Assembly (NCBI GenBank): GCA_036389695.1
Contig: DASVWG010000231.1
Span: forward strand, 1 to 16,284
Source: JALZHR01 sp036389695
GTDB lineage: Bacteria > Acidobacteriota > Blastocatellia > Pyrinomonadales > Pyrinomonadaceae
DNA: 16,284 nucleotides
Direction: 5' to 3'
The notes below the pieces were generated by a model. That model searched no databases. It had not been told where the DNA came from and was given only the letters and a program-made list of their open reading frames with translations. The translations under genes were made by a program, and so were the position numbers. Shown piece after piece: positions 1 to 8,395 of the stretch (position 1 is the stretch's first letter; each line of letters starts with the position of its first letter).

Positions 1-64
1 GCGTTTCAACGTCCTTCCCAGACAATGAATTGGCTCAAGCCAAAGAAAAAGGACGTTGAAACGC
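1..64. repeat. Perfect 16-bp inverted repeat with a nested hairpin
   Basis: Positions 1-16 (gcgtttcaacgtcctt) and 49-64 (aaggacgttgaaacgc) are exact reverse complements separated by 32 bases. Inside the loop a second small stem, ttggc/gccaa at 30-34 and 39-43, gives a nested cruciform-like fold. No thymine run follows the right arm that would make it a classical intrinsic terminator. It may be a palindromic mobile repeat (REP/MITE-like) or the end of an upstream transcription unit. The left arm begins at the first base of the window, so the true repeat may be longer. Confidence 0.6.
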
Positions 65-313
65 CCTTTCGATATTTATCCCTCATTTGACCACGCCGTA
101 AACGACGTGGCTATCAGCCACACTTTATTAGCACACTACCTAAAAATCCTCGGAAGACTGCCGCCCTTAGTTTAATGGCTTTACCAGCTAAGCTGGCGAT
201 ACGACCGCGAAATGATCGACTGAAGTCTTACCCTCAACTTTCCTTTTCATCTCTAATCTGATAAAATCAGCCTTTTGTTTCAGTAGACGAAAAATAAACA
301 GAAGCAGACAACG
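65..313. other. Noncoding hairpin-rich region upstream of ridA
   Basis: No convincing gene is visible here. Several short palindromes are: 91-110 is a near-perfect 20-bp palindrome (ccacgccgtaaacgacgtgg, one mismatch around a central aa), 107-121 is a stem gtggct/agccac with a 3-nt loop, and 184-196 is ccagc/gctgg around taa. The first two overlap, so they are alternative folds. The ridA promoter should lie in the last 100 bases, but I see no well-spaced -35/-10 pair. The hairpins could be REP-like repeats or a small structured RNA; there is nothing firm for either. Confidence 0.4.
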
Positions 314-694
314 ATGAAAGAAATTATATCGACGGAAAATGCGCCGGGCGCAATCGGACCTTATTCGCAGGCGGTCAAAACGGGAAATATGGTTTTCCTT
401 TCGGGACAGATTCCGATTGACCCGCAGACGGGCGAATTCGTTTCGGGCGGCGTGGCGGAACAAACCGGGCAGGTTTTAAAAAATCTGAGCGCCGTGCTGG
501 AAGCGGCGGGAACGAGCCTGAACAATGTCGTGAAGACGACGGTTTTCTTAGCCGATATGAATGATTTTACGGCGATGAACGAAGTTTACGCGCGCTATTT
601 CAGCGAGAACAAACCGGCTCGCGCGACCGTTCAGGCGGCGCGTCTGCCGCGTGACGCGCGCGTCGAGATTGAATGCATTGCGCTCATTGATTGA
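314..694 (+). CDS. ridA: RidA family enamine/imine deaminase
   Basis: The predicted 126-residue protein matches the usual length and motif order of the RidA (YjgF/YER057c/UK114) family. These proteins hydrolyse reactive 2-aminoacrylate and related enamine/imine intermediates released by PLP enzymes in the cytoplasm. Visible family hallmarks are the N-terminal GAIGPYSQAV segment (residues 12-21), FLSGQIP (28-34), and the C-terminal PARATVQAARLP stretch, in which Arg103 aligns with the conserved catalytic arginine. Glu118 in VEIE aligns with the conserved acidic residue. The active enzyme is normally a homotrimer. The ATG at 314 is preceded only by a weak purine stretch. The gene appears monocistronic: its 3' end faces rpmB across a long foldback. 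Presence of the arginine argues for a true RidA deaminase rather than a Rid subfamily lacking it, though the exact substrate cannot be read from sequence. Confidence 0.93.
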   Translation: MKEIISTENAPGAIGPYSQAVKTGNMVFLSGQIPIDPQTGEFVSGGVAEQTGQVLKNLSAVLEAAGTSLNNVVKTTVFLADMNDFTAMNEVYARYFSENKPARATVQAARLPRDARVEIECIALID

Positions 695-700
695 CAGTAA

Positions 701-790
701 AGGCAGAAACGCGACAGTGATGGAGCGTGTTCTTTAGCAATTAGACCAGCTAAAGTTGAGACACGCTCGTTCACACTCGCGTTTCTGCCT
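701..790. repeat. 90-nt imperfect palindrome between convergent ridA and rpmB
   Basis: The outer arms aggcagaaacgcga (701-714) and tcgcgtttctgcct (777-790) are exact reverse complements. A second tier, gagcgtgt (723-730) against acacgctc (761-768), and a third, ctttagc (732-738) against gctaaag (748-754), continue the stem inward with short mismatched stretches. Almost the whole 90-nt segment therefore folds on itself. It sits just downstream of the ridA stop codon. It may terminate or stabilise the ridA transcript, but the length and tiered symmetry also fit a foldback MITE-like repeat. Confidence 0.65.
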
Positions 791-792
791 GT

Positions 793-831
793 AAAAGAAA
801 TGCCAAGCGCCGAATAAATCCACGCTTGGCA
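793..831 (-). terminator. Rho-independent terminator of rpmB
   Basis: Read on the minus strand, the stem gccaagcg/cgcttggc (823-830 with 802-809) closes a 13-nt loop and is followed directly by a T-rich tract (tttctttt, complement of 793-800). It lies about 30 nt beyond the rpmB stop codon. The arrangement is that of a standard intrinsic terminator for the leftward transcript. Confidence 0.75.
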
Positions 832-862
832 ACCAATGGTTAGAGTTAAATCTCAAACTATT

Positions 863-1057
863 TTACACAGCTTTGACAACTTTGCCCGCTTTCAGGCAGC
901 GCGTGCAGACTTTTTGTCTGACGGCGGCGCCTGACGGCGCTTTGACGCGAATCGATTGCAGGTTCGGGTTAAAGCGACGACGAGTTTTGTTGTTCGCGTG
1001 CGAAACGTTATTTCCAAATTGCGGACCTTTTCCGCAGACATCACAGCGTTTTGCCAT
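863..1057 (-). CDS. rpmB: 50S ribosomal protein bL28 (zinc-binding form)
   Basis: The 64-residue basic protein begins MAKRCDVCGKGPQFGNNVSH and has the NKTRRRFNPNLQ stretch typical of bL28, a structural component of the large ribosomal subunit. Two CxxC pairs, Cys5/Cys8 and Cys51/Cys54, mark the zinc-ribbon C+ version; many bacteria carry C- paralogues that replace it under zinc limitation. The start is supported by a ggagg Shine-Dalgarno (complement of 1068-1072) about 10 nt upstream. A good sigma70-type promoter lies further upstream and an intrinsic terminator follows the stop, so the gene looks like its own transcription unit. It is divergent from the foldase lipoprotein gene. Confidence 0.95.
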   Translation of the reverse strand: MAKRCDVCGKGPQFGNNVSHANNKTRRRFNPNLQSIRVKAPSGAAVRQKVCTRCLKAGKVVKAV

Positions 1058-1098
1058 ATTTTTAAAGCCTCCAAATATAAATACGAGGTATATAAGAC

Positions 1099-1116
1099 GA
1101 GTTTTAATATAAACTC
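1099..1116. promoter_or_regulatory. Palindrome in the rpmB / foldase divergent region
   Basis: The sequence gagttttaatataaactc has 6-bp perfect arms (gagttt/aaactc) around an AT-only centre. It lies between the divergent genes, downstream of the predicted rpmB -10 element, so it falls in the rpmB leader and in the upstream region of the foldase gene. It could be an operator, but a chance palindrome in AT-rich DNA is not excluded. Confidence 0.25.
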
Positions 1117-1127
1117 AAAAACAAGAT

Positions 1128-1156
1128 TTATAACAAATTTTTCGAGACAAAGTCAA
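1128..1156 (-). promoter_or_regulatory. Sigma70-type promoter for rpmB
   Basis: On the minus strand TTGACT (complement of 1151-1156) and TTATAA (1128-1133) are separated by 17 bp; an 18-bp spacing gives TATAAA. Both hexamers are close to consensus and point leftward to rpmB, whose start codon is about 70 nt downstream. The element lies only some 40 bp from the foldase GTG start. Confidence 0.6.
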
Positions 1157-1198
1157 GTAATGATAGATATGGTTAATTTTGAAGGAGCGAAAGCTACA

Positions 1199-2419
1199 GT
1201 GCGACAATTCAGTTTTAGATTTTCAGCGATGGCTGTTTTAGCCGTCGCCACGCTTGTTTTTACGTCATGCGGTTCGGACACTCGCGTCGGAAACCCGACA
1301 GGCGATGCCGCCACCGTCAACGGAAAAGCAATCAAGATGGAAGACGTCGAAAGAGTCATCAAATCCCAGATGCAGGGACAGGAAAGCAGGCTTTCTCCGC
1401 TTGAGCTTGCCCAGGCGCGTTTGCAGGTGCTCGACACCTTGATTCAGCAGGAAGTGATGTATCAAAAAGCCGAGACGGAAAAAACCGTCCCGACCGACGA
1501 TAAAGTCACCGAGGAACTGAACAAGCTCAAACAGCAAAGCGGAAAATCCGCCGAAGAGTTTGATAAGGAAATAGCCAAGCGCGGCGAAACCGAAGCGAGC
1601 CTCAAGGAATCACTCAAAAAGCAGCTGGCGATTCAGGAACTGAACACAAAAATCACCAGCAAGATTGAGCCGCCGAAAGACCAGGAAATCGTCGATTTCT
1701 TCAACGGCAACAAAGAAGGCTTCAAGAATAAACGCGGCGCGCAGCTCGGCGTCATCGTTATCGACCCGCGCAAAGTCGACGAGAACGATACGACGAGCAA
1801 CGAAATCGAAGCCACGCAAAAGGCAAAAGAAGTCGGCGACCGCCTGCTGCGCGGCGCTGATTTCGCGACCGTCGCGCGCGAAGCCAGCGAAGACCCGCAG
1901 ACCAAATTGCAGGGCGGCGACTGGCGATATTTCGCCGAGGATGAATTGAAACAAACCTTCGGCGCGGGCGTTGCCGATTACGTGATGAACAAAATGCAGA
2001 ACGGTCAAATCATCCCGCAGGCGCTGACGCTCGAAGGCAGATTCGTTATCGTCAAGCTCCAGCGCAAACAGGAGCAGGACGAAGACCGCACGCTGGAAAC
2101 TCCGGGCGTCCGCCAGCAAATCACCGACTTGCTGATTAATTCCCGCAAGCAGCTTCTGAGCCAGGCGTATATGGCGATGGCGATGGACAATGCGAAAATC
2201 GACAACCTTATCGCGAAACAGGTCGTCGAAAATCCGAACAACCTGAGCGGCGCGCGTCCGGCGGGCGCGGATACGCCGGCTGCGTCGCCGACGGCGGCAA
2301 ACACGAATGTCGGCAATACAAACGCGAACGCGAATGCTCCGTCAAACAGACCGGCAAACGCGAACACGAAACCGGCAAACACGCCGCCGGCGGCAAACAG
2401 ACCGAACGCGAACCGTTAG
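1199..2419 (+). CDS. Lipoprotein peptidyl-prolyl isomerase / SurA-PrsA-like foldase
   Basis: The protein, 406 residues from the GTG at 1199, starts with a signal peptide and a lipobox-like FTSC, placing the lipidated cysteine at about residue 24. A helical SurA_N-type chaperone region follows (about residues 35-170). A parvulin (PPIC rotamase) domain lies at about 177-290, recognised by the GGDWRYFAEDEL stretch and the later GQIIPQALTLEGRFVIVKL pattern. The last 55 or so residues are an Asn/Ala/Pro/Thr-rich unstructured tail. Such proteins catalyse prolyl cis-trans isomerisation and chaperone secreted or outer-membrane proteins in the periplasm. I chose GTG 1199 because an aaggag Shine-Dalgarno at 1182-1187 precedes it at good spacing and the signal peptide then has normal length. 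In-frame ATGs at 1160 and 1169 are alternatives with a long N-terminal extension. Confidence 0.85.
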   Translation: MRQFSFRFSAMAVLAVATLVFTSCGSDTRVGNPTGDAATVNGKAIKMEDVERVIKSQMQGQESRLSPLELAQARLQVLDTLIQQEVMYQKAETEKTVPTDDKVTEELNKLKQQSGKSAEEFDKEIAKRGETEASLKESLKKQLAIQELNTKITSKIEPPKDQEIVDFFNGNKEGFKNKRGAQLGVIVIDPRKVDENDTTSNEIEATQKAKEVGDRLLRGADFATVAREASEDPQTKLQGGDWRYFAEDELKQTFGAGVADYVMNKMQNGQIIPQALTLEGRFVIVKLQRKQEQDEDRTLETPGVRQQITDLLINSRKQLLSQAYMAMAMDNAKIDNLIAKQVVENPNNLSGARPAGADTPAASPTAANTNVGNTNANANAPSNRPANANTKPANTPPAANRPNANR

Positions 2420-2437
2420 TCTTCGCGCGAAACTTGA

Positions 2438-2477
2438 AAAATGACAGGTAACAGGGAAACCTGTGGCTTGTCATTTT
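2438..2477 (+). terminator. Probable terminator after the foldase gene
   Basis: Arms aaaatgaca (2438-2446) and tgtcatttt (2469-2477) are exact complements. An alternative inner stem acagg/cctgt (2444-2448 and 2460-2464) shares bases with the outer one. The right arm ends in four thymines and continues T-rich. It lies about 20 nt past the stop codon, as expected for an intrinsic terminator, though the stem is AT-rich and the loop large. Confidence 0.5.
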
Positions 2478-2491
2478 CATTTGATACACAA

Positions 2492-2644
2492 GTCAGAACC
2501 GCCTGCGGTAGCGGGCGGTTTAACGCTGATAGTTTCAGGTTTCTGGTTTCTGGTTTCAAGTTAAAACAATCGGCAAACTTCAAACCTGAAACTGGAAACT
2601 TGAAACTCTATTCTTCAACCGCCCGCTACCACAGGCGGTTCTGA
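2492..2644. repeat. REP-pair (REPIN/MITE-like) element enclosing a heptamer foldback
   Basis: The left repeat at 2492-2520 begins gtcagaaccgcctgc and ends gcgggcggtt. The right repeat at 2616-2644 is its inverted copy with a single internal difference (c versus t). Each copy alone can form a hairpin through aaccgcc/ggcggtt (2497-2503 and 2514-2520). Two inverted REP-like hairpins about 95 bp apart have the architecture of a REPIN, a non-autonomous element normally moved by a RAYT transposase; no transposase is in the window. The right end stops 3 nt before the ABC-F start codon, so the element supplies the leader of that gene. Confidence 0.75.
2532..2606. repeat. Heptamer tandem arrays, inverted pair (site A)
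   Basis: The left arm reads GTTTCAG, GTTTCTG, GTTTCTG, GTTTCAA, GTT in exact 7-bp steps from 2532 to 2562. The right arm reads AAACTTC, AAACCTG, AAACTGG, AAACTTG, AAAC from 2575 to 2606. The two arms are complementary in several registers, for example gtttcaggttt with aaacctgaaac, and gtttcaagtt with aacttgaaac. The pair is nested inside the REP element. Confidence 0.8.
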
Positions 2645-2647
2645 CCT

Positions 2648-4549
<1,902 letters not shown>

Positions 4550-4564
<15 letters not shown>

Positions 4565-5152
4565 AGCTTCGCAGGCGACGATTTTAAAAGTGACTTTATT
4601 CGACCTGACCACGCCGCGCCAAACTTTTATGCCTTCAAAACTGTCGCGCCCAAACTGACCGTATCTTATGTAAAAAGTGTAAGTCGCGGTTTCGGCGAAA
4701 TTAAGTTTGCCGTCGAAAGAGCTGGCGTCTTCAAATTTCTGATTGGCGTCTAAAATTAAATAATCGCCGACATAGCCGGGACCATCATCGCCGATACTGG
4801 TTGAGCTTCTCATCGAAGCGCTGCCGAAGCCGCGTCCGCGCCGGTTTTTTTTATTGGCTTCAATTTGTCGCTCAGATTTCGGAAACGTTATATATTGCGA
4901 GCTGTGGCTATACCAGATAGAATTTTTGTCGATTGCTATTTTATCGCTCGTAACGTTTTGCATTTCGGCTTTCACTTTAATCATTTCATTTAAGCAGAAA
5001 GTATCTTTTTCAAGACTGATGGTTAATTTCAGCGGCGGATTTTCATCCGTCTGACCAAACGCGAGCGAAGCAAAAAGAAGAATGCAGGAAAAAGCAAAAG
5101 CAATTCTTAACATACTTTTAAAAAGATGTTTGGCGAATTGCTTTTGTTGCAT
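4550..5152 (-). CDS. Secreted protein of unknown function
   Basis: I do not recognise this 200-residue protein. It has a hydrophobic signal segment ending ASLAFGQ at about residue 34, so export is likely. The mature part starts with a stretch (LKLTISLEKDTFCLNEMIKV) reminiscent of Ig-like beta-sandwich domains of the intracellular-protease-inhibitor type, but that is only a resemblance. An Arg/Gly/Ser-rich stretch (RRGRGFGSASMRSS) interrupts the middle, and a second beta-rich block (TYTFYIRYGQFGRDSF) follows. The start at 5152 is 15 nt after the guaB stop codon on the same strand, so co-transcription with guaB is likely. Met14 (5113) would give a more typical signal peptide, and neither start has a clear Shine-Dalgarno. 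Its last codons overlap the ABC-F gene tail-to-tail by 15 nt. Confidence 0.7.
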
Positions 5153-5167
5153 TACCGGAAAATATAT

Positions 5168-6637
5168 CTAGCTTTCCAGACTGTAATTCGGCGCTTCTTT
5201 CGTGATAATCACGTCGTGAACGTGCGATTCGCGCAAGCCTGCCGAGGTGATGCGGACGAATTTGGCGTTTTGCTGTAATTCCTGGATTGATTTGCAGCCC
5301 GTGTAGCCCATTCCCGAACGCAGACCGCCGACCAGCTGCGTGACCATATCGGCGAGCGTGCCTTTATAGGCGACGCGACCTTCGATGCCTTCGGGCACGT
5401 ATTTCGAATCGGCGACCGTGCCTTCCTGCGCGTATCTGTCGGAAGAACCTTTTTTCATCGCGCCGATTGAGCCCATTCCGCGATAAGTTTTAAACGTGCG
5501 TCCCTGAAACAGAATCGTTTCGCCCGGCGCTTCTTCGGTTCCGGCAAACAGCGAGCCGATCATCACGCTGTCCGCGCCCGCCGCAATCGCTTTCGCCACG
5601 TCGCCGGAAAATTTGATGCCGCCGTCGGCGATGACCGGAACTCCGGTACCTTGCGCCGCGCCGACGCATTCGGTAATCGCCGTAATCTGCGGCACGCCCG
5701 CGCCCGTCACGACGCGCGTCGTGCAAATCGAACCGGGACCGATTCCGACCTTGACGGCATTGACGCCCGCCTCAATCAAGGCTTTCGTCGCGTCCGCCGT
5801 CGCCACATTTCCGGCAATTAATTCGATGTCGCTGAACCGGCTGCGGATTTTTTTGACGGCTTCGATGACGCGCGATGAATGTCCGTGCGCCGTATCGACG
5901 ATGATGGCGTCGGCGCGAGCATCAATTAACGCCTGCGCGCGCTCGAAAAAATCTCCGGTCGCGCCGATTGCCGCCGCGACGCGCAGGCGTCCGAGATTGT
6001 CTTTCGCGGCGTGCGGGTAGCGAATCGCCTTTTGAATGTCTTTGACCGTGATTAAGCCTTTCAGAAGCCCGTTGTCGTCGACGACGAGCAGTTTTTCGAT
6101 GCGATGCCGCTGGAGCTTGCCTTTCGCGCCGTCCAGCGTCGTGCCGACCGGAACGGTGACGAGCGGCTGTTTCGTCATCACTTCGGAGACGGGAATGTCG
6201 AAGCGCGTTTCGAAACGCAAATCCCGATTGGTGATAATGCCGACCAGAAGACCGTTTTCGTCGGTCACCGGAATGCCGCTGATGCGGAAGCGCTCCATAA
6301 TGTTCAGCGCTTCGGAAACGAGCGCGTTGTCGCGAATCGTGACGGGGTCGACAATCATACCCGATTCCGAGCGTTTTACTTTATCGACTTCTTCAGCCTG
6401 CCTTTCGATTGATAAATTTTTGTGAATGACGCCGATGCCGCCCTGCTGCGCGAGCGCGATTGCCAGCAATGCTTCCGTCACGGTGTCCATCGCCGACGAG
6501 CAGAGCGGAATGTTCAGGCGAATGTTTCGGGAAAACTGCGTCGAAGTGTCAACCTCGCCCGGCAGAATTTCCGAATACGCCGGAACCAGCAAAACGTCGT
6601 CAAATGTTAAGCCTTCTTTGATTTCATTTATTAACAT
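5168..6637 (-). CDS. guaB: Inosine-5'-monophosphate dehydrogenase
   Basis: The 489-residue protein oxidises IMP to XMP with NAD+, the committed step of guanine nucleotide synthesis in the cytoplasm. It starts with the conserved GLTFDDVLLVPA segment (residues 9-20). Tandem CBS regulatory domains occupy about 95-205 within the TIM barrel. The catalytic loop GPGSICTTRVVTGAGVPQ contains the active-site Cys305. The mobile flap carries GMGSIGAMKKGSSDRY, and the C-terminal segment with SAGLRESHVHDV is typical. Length matches bacterial enzymes. On the minus strand the last unit of a heptamer repeat array supplies an aagga Shine-Dalgarno about 12 nt before the ATG. The gene is followed at 15 nt by a secreted unknown, and the upstream rodZ-like gene has its own terminator, so guaB probably has a promoter in the repeat-bearing gap. 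Confidence 0.97.
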   Translation of the reverse strand: MLINEIKEGLTFDDVLLVPAYSEILPGEVDTSTQFSRNIRLNIPLCSSAMDTVTEALLAIALAQQGGIGVIHKNLSIERQAEEVDKVKRSESGMIVDPVTIRDNALVSEALNIMERFRISGIPVTDENGLLVGIITNRDLRFETRFDIPVSEVMTKQPLVTVPVGTTLDGAKGKLQRHRIEKLLVVDDNGLLKGLITVKDIQKAIRYPHAAKDNLGRLRVAAAIGATGDFFERAQALIDARADAIIVDTAHGHSSRVIEAVKKIRSRFSDIELIAGNVATADATKALIEAGVNAVKVGIGPGSICTTRVVTGAGVPQITAITECVGAAQGTGVPVIADGGIKFSGDVAKAIAAGADSVMIGSLFAGTEEAPGETILFQGRTFKTYRGMGSIGAMKKGSSDRYAQEGTVADSKYVPEGIEGRVAYKGTLADMVTQLVGGLRSGMGYTGCKSIQELQQNAKFVRITSAGLRESHVHDVIITKEAPNYSLES

Positions 6638-6647
6638 AAAAATATTA

Positions 6648-6747
6648 GTCCTTTGTCCTTTGTCCTTCGTCCTTCGCTAGTTGAGCATGAGCTGAGAATA
6701 CAATTTTAGCTCAACCGGCGAAGGACGAAGGACAAAGGACCAATGAC
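6648..6747. repeat. Heptamer tandem arrays, inverted pair upstream of guaB (site B)
   Basis: The left arm is GTCCTTT, GTCCTTT, GTCCTTC, GTCCTTC (6648-6675). The right arm is GAAGGAC, GAAGGAC, AAAGGAC, CAATGAC (6720-6747). The complementarity runs on into the loop flanks (gttgagc at 6679-6685 with gctcaac at 6709-6715), giving an almost continuous stem of roughly 35 bp. It occupies the 5' leader/promoter region of guaB, ending 10 nt from the start codon. Confidence 0.85.
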
Positions 6748-6779
6748 GAAAAAAAACTGCCCGCACTTTTCAGGCGGGC
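6748..6779 (-). terminator. Intrinsic terminator after rodZ-like gene
   Basis: On the minus strand the GC-rich stem gcccgc/gcgggc (6774-6779 with 6759-6764) is followed closely by eight thymines (complement of 6749-6756). It is a textbook Rho-independent terminator for leftward transcription. It lies about 65 nt downstream of the rodZ-like stop codon and separates that gene from guaB. Confidence 0.85.
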
Positions 6780-6843
6780 GCTGCACGAGCTAACCAACAT
6801 TATTTAAAAGAACAATTTTTCTTTTGTAAAAAAGTCGCATAAT

Positions 6844-7647
6844 TTACGGCGCGGACGGCGGGATGGCGCCGCTTTGCAGAATCTGCGCGATATTATCCTT
6901 TGTAATTTCAAAAACGTTTTTAGCTCCTTTCGCCGGCGGCGCGGGCGCTGTTATCTGTTTGCCGTTCAGCGTTAGCTGAATTTTATCCGGAGTAAACCCC
7001 CGGTAATAGGAAATTTTCAAGTTTTGCTGCGCCGTCAAATTAAGCGGTTCATTCGGCTTAACATCTTTGCTTGTCATTCTGCCGTCCGCCCAATATGTGA
7101 CGTTAATCATATCTTTCAGAGCCTTAAATTCGAGCTTTATTTCATTGGTCGAAGCTAAAGGCGCCGTATTCGTATTGACGCTTTCGTTGGTATTAACCGT
7201 TTTGTTTGCCGCTTGATTGGCGTTGTTATTGGTCGCCACATGATTCTGGCTGTTCTGATAATAATTAAGTCCCCAGAGGATTCCGCCGGTCAATAAAGCG
7301 AGAATAATAAAGGCGAAAATCAAGGTCGGCAGCATCGACGAGCGCGAATAATCGTCGGTCAGCACTTCGGGGCGATAGGTTTTCGGGTCGTCGCCGCTTT
7401 CCGCGCCCTGTTCGGCGAGCAGCTGCGAATAATCCTGCAAAGCTTCCTGCTCGTCGACGCCGACGAATTTGGCGAAAGATTTGACAAAACCTTTGTTGAA
7501 AATTCCGCCCGGCAGCGTGCGATAATCGTTGTTTTCGATGGCTTCCAGATACAGAGCCGAAATTCGCGTCTGCTCCGCGACTTCGCTTATACTGATGCCG
7601 CGCGCCTCGCGGGCTTGCCGGAGTTTTTCACCGAGAGTTAAAGACAT
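6844..7647 (-). CDS. rodZ: RodZ-like helix-turn-helix membrane protein
   Basis: The 267-residue protein has the RodZ layout. An N-terminal cytoplasmic HTH_25/Xre-like domain (about residues 5-65; LGEKLRQAREARGISISEVA and the downstream GGIFNKGFVKSFAKFVGVD) is followed by an acidic linker and one transmembrane helix (about 105-127). An Asn/Thr-rich spacer leads to a periplasmic beta-rich DUF4115-type domain (about 170-250). RodZ links MreB filaments to the elongasome and helps set rod shape. A strong promoter lies upstream and a strong terminator follows, so it is probably expressed alone. There is no obvious Shine-Dalgarno before the ATG at 7647. It is divergent from the microcompartment cluster. 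Cytoskeletal RodZ and other membrane-anchored HTH proteins of the same architecture are hard to separate from sequence. Confidence 0.85.
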   Translation of the reverse strand: MSLTLGEKLRQAREARGISISEVAEQTRISALYLEAIENNDYRTLPGGIFNKGFVKSFAKFVGVDEQEALQDYSQLLAEQGAESGDDPKTYRPEVLTDDYSRSSMLPTLIFAFIILALLTGGILWGLNYYQNSQNHVATNNNANQAANKTVNTNESVNTNTAPLASTNEIKLEFKALKDMINVTYWADGRMTSKDVKPNEPLNLTAQQNLKISYYRGFTPDKIQLTLNGKQITAPAPPAKGAKNVFEITKDNIAQILQSGAIPPSAP

Positions 7648-7708
7648 TTATGGTAGTTTATGTGTGTCCCTTATCGGATTGCAATTCAAAAACTGCTCTA
7701 AAGAGAGA

Positions 7709-7738
7709 AATATATCTTTAATAAAGCGCCGCTGTCAA
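7709..7738 (-). promoter_or_regulatory. Sigma70-type promoter for rodZ-like gene
   Basis: On the minus strand the -35 hexamer is a perfect TTGACA (complement of 7733-7738) and the -10 is TATATT (complement of 7709-7714), separated by 18 bp. It points leftward to the rodZ-like start at 7647, leaving a leader of roughly 55 nt. Confidence 0.7.
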
Positions 7739-7867
7739 TCGTTTCATCCTTTTTTGTATGGTATCAGACGCTTGATTATACGAAACGCGCGTGATAGTTT
7801 AGCCTTTACCAAACACTTGTATTAAAATCAGCAAAGTAAATCATTTTTAAGCGAGGAAAATCAGAGA

Positions 7868-8260
7868 ATGGCTCTTGAAGCACTGGGAATGGTCGAGACC
7901 AAAGGTTTCGTCGGCGCGGTCGAAGCCGCCGACGCGATGGTCAAAGCGGCAAACGTCCAACTTATCGGAAAAGAATACATCGGCGCAGGCTATGTGACGA
8001 TTTTTGTGCGCGGCGACGTCGGCGCGGTCAAAGCGGCGACTGACGCGGGCGCGGCGGCGGCTCGACGCGTCGGCGAATTGATTAGCGTTCACGTCATCCC
8101 GCGCCCGCACGGCGAAGTCGAAAGAGTTCTGCCGCGCGGCGTCGGCTACAGCCCCGACGAAAAAGCCCTGCAGGGCGGCGGCGGTCGCGGGCAGCTCGGC
8201 TCCGGCGAAGCGGGCAGCGAAATTTCGGCAAATGATAGAAGCCGAAGCAGGAATAAATAA
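7868..8260 (+). CDS. Bacterial microcompartment hexameric shell protein (BMC-H), first copy
   Basis: The 130-residue protein contains one complete BMC (Pfam00936) domain at about residues 2-95, beginning ALEALGMVETKGFVGAVEAA. BMC-H hexamers tile the facets of protein organelles and let small metabolites pass through a central pore. The pore loop here is IGAG (Gly39-Ala40-Gly41), like the small uncharged pores of PduA-type shells. The typical IPRPHGEVE ends the domain, and a Gly/Ser-rich 35-residue extension follows. An agga Shine-Dalgarno at 7854-7857 precedes the ATG at good distance. It is the first gene of the cluster, 135 nt ahead of the aldehyde dehydrogenase with a large stem-loop in the gap. 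Its paralogue at 11992 shares most of the domain but differs in the pore. Confidence 0.95.
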   Translation: MALEALGMVETKGFVGAVEAADAMVKAANVQLIGKEYIGAGYVTIFVRGDVGAVKAATDAGAAAARRVGELISVHVIPRPHGEVERVLPRGVGYSPDEKALQGGGGRGQLGSGEAGSEISANDRSRSRNK

Positions 8261-8268
8261 TTTTCGCT

Positions 8269-8384
8269 TTTGGTCTTTGGTCTTTGACCTTTGACCTTTG
8301 ATTTTTGCTGTTTGATGTTGAACATAACTCATCAGCAAAGACCTGAGCTCAAAGGTCAAAAATCAAAGGTCAAAGACCAAAATA
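8269..8384. repeat. Heptamer tandem arrays, inverted pair between shell gene and aldehyde dehydrogenase (site C)
   Basis: The left arm runs TTTGGTC, TTTGGTC, TTTGACC, TTTGACC, TTTGATT, TTTGCTG, TTTGATG from 8269 to 8317. The right arm runs CAAAGAC, CTGAGCT, CAAAGGT, CAAAAAT, CAAAGGT, CAAAGAC, CAAAATA from 8336 to 8384. The arms can pair into a long stem around an 18-nt loop and end 11 nt before the dehydrogenase start. Within a co-transcribed cluster such a stem could affect message processing or the relative dose of shell protein and enzyme. Confidence 0.85.
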
Positions 8385-8395
8385 AAATCAAAACG

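Noticed and set aside
150..235. Possible tRNA, from strings like tagtttaatggc and ccagctaagctgg
   Set aside because: The ccagc/gctgg stem leaves only a 3-nt loop and no acceptor or T arm can be placed on either strand.
956..1198. N-terminal extension of the foldase reading frame
   Set aside because: The open frame continues upstream through the rpmB gene and its promoter. The GTG at 1199 has a good Shine-Dalgarno and gives a normal lipoprotein signal peptide.
7790..7830. Promoter for the first shell gene around gtattaaaat
   Set aside because: A -10-like TATTAA is present but there is no -35 hexamer at usable distance, so it was not listed as a feature.
8269..8384. CRISPR-like array
   Set aside because: Units are 7 bp with no spacers, and no cas genes are present; these are simple tandem heptamers.
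8291..8395. N-terminal extension of the aldehyde dehydrogenase
   Set aside because: This stretch translates the heptamer repeat into low-complexity Lys/Gln/Ser residues with no similarity to the family; the normal family start is at 8396.
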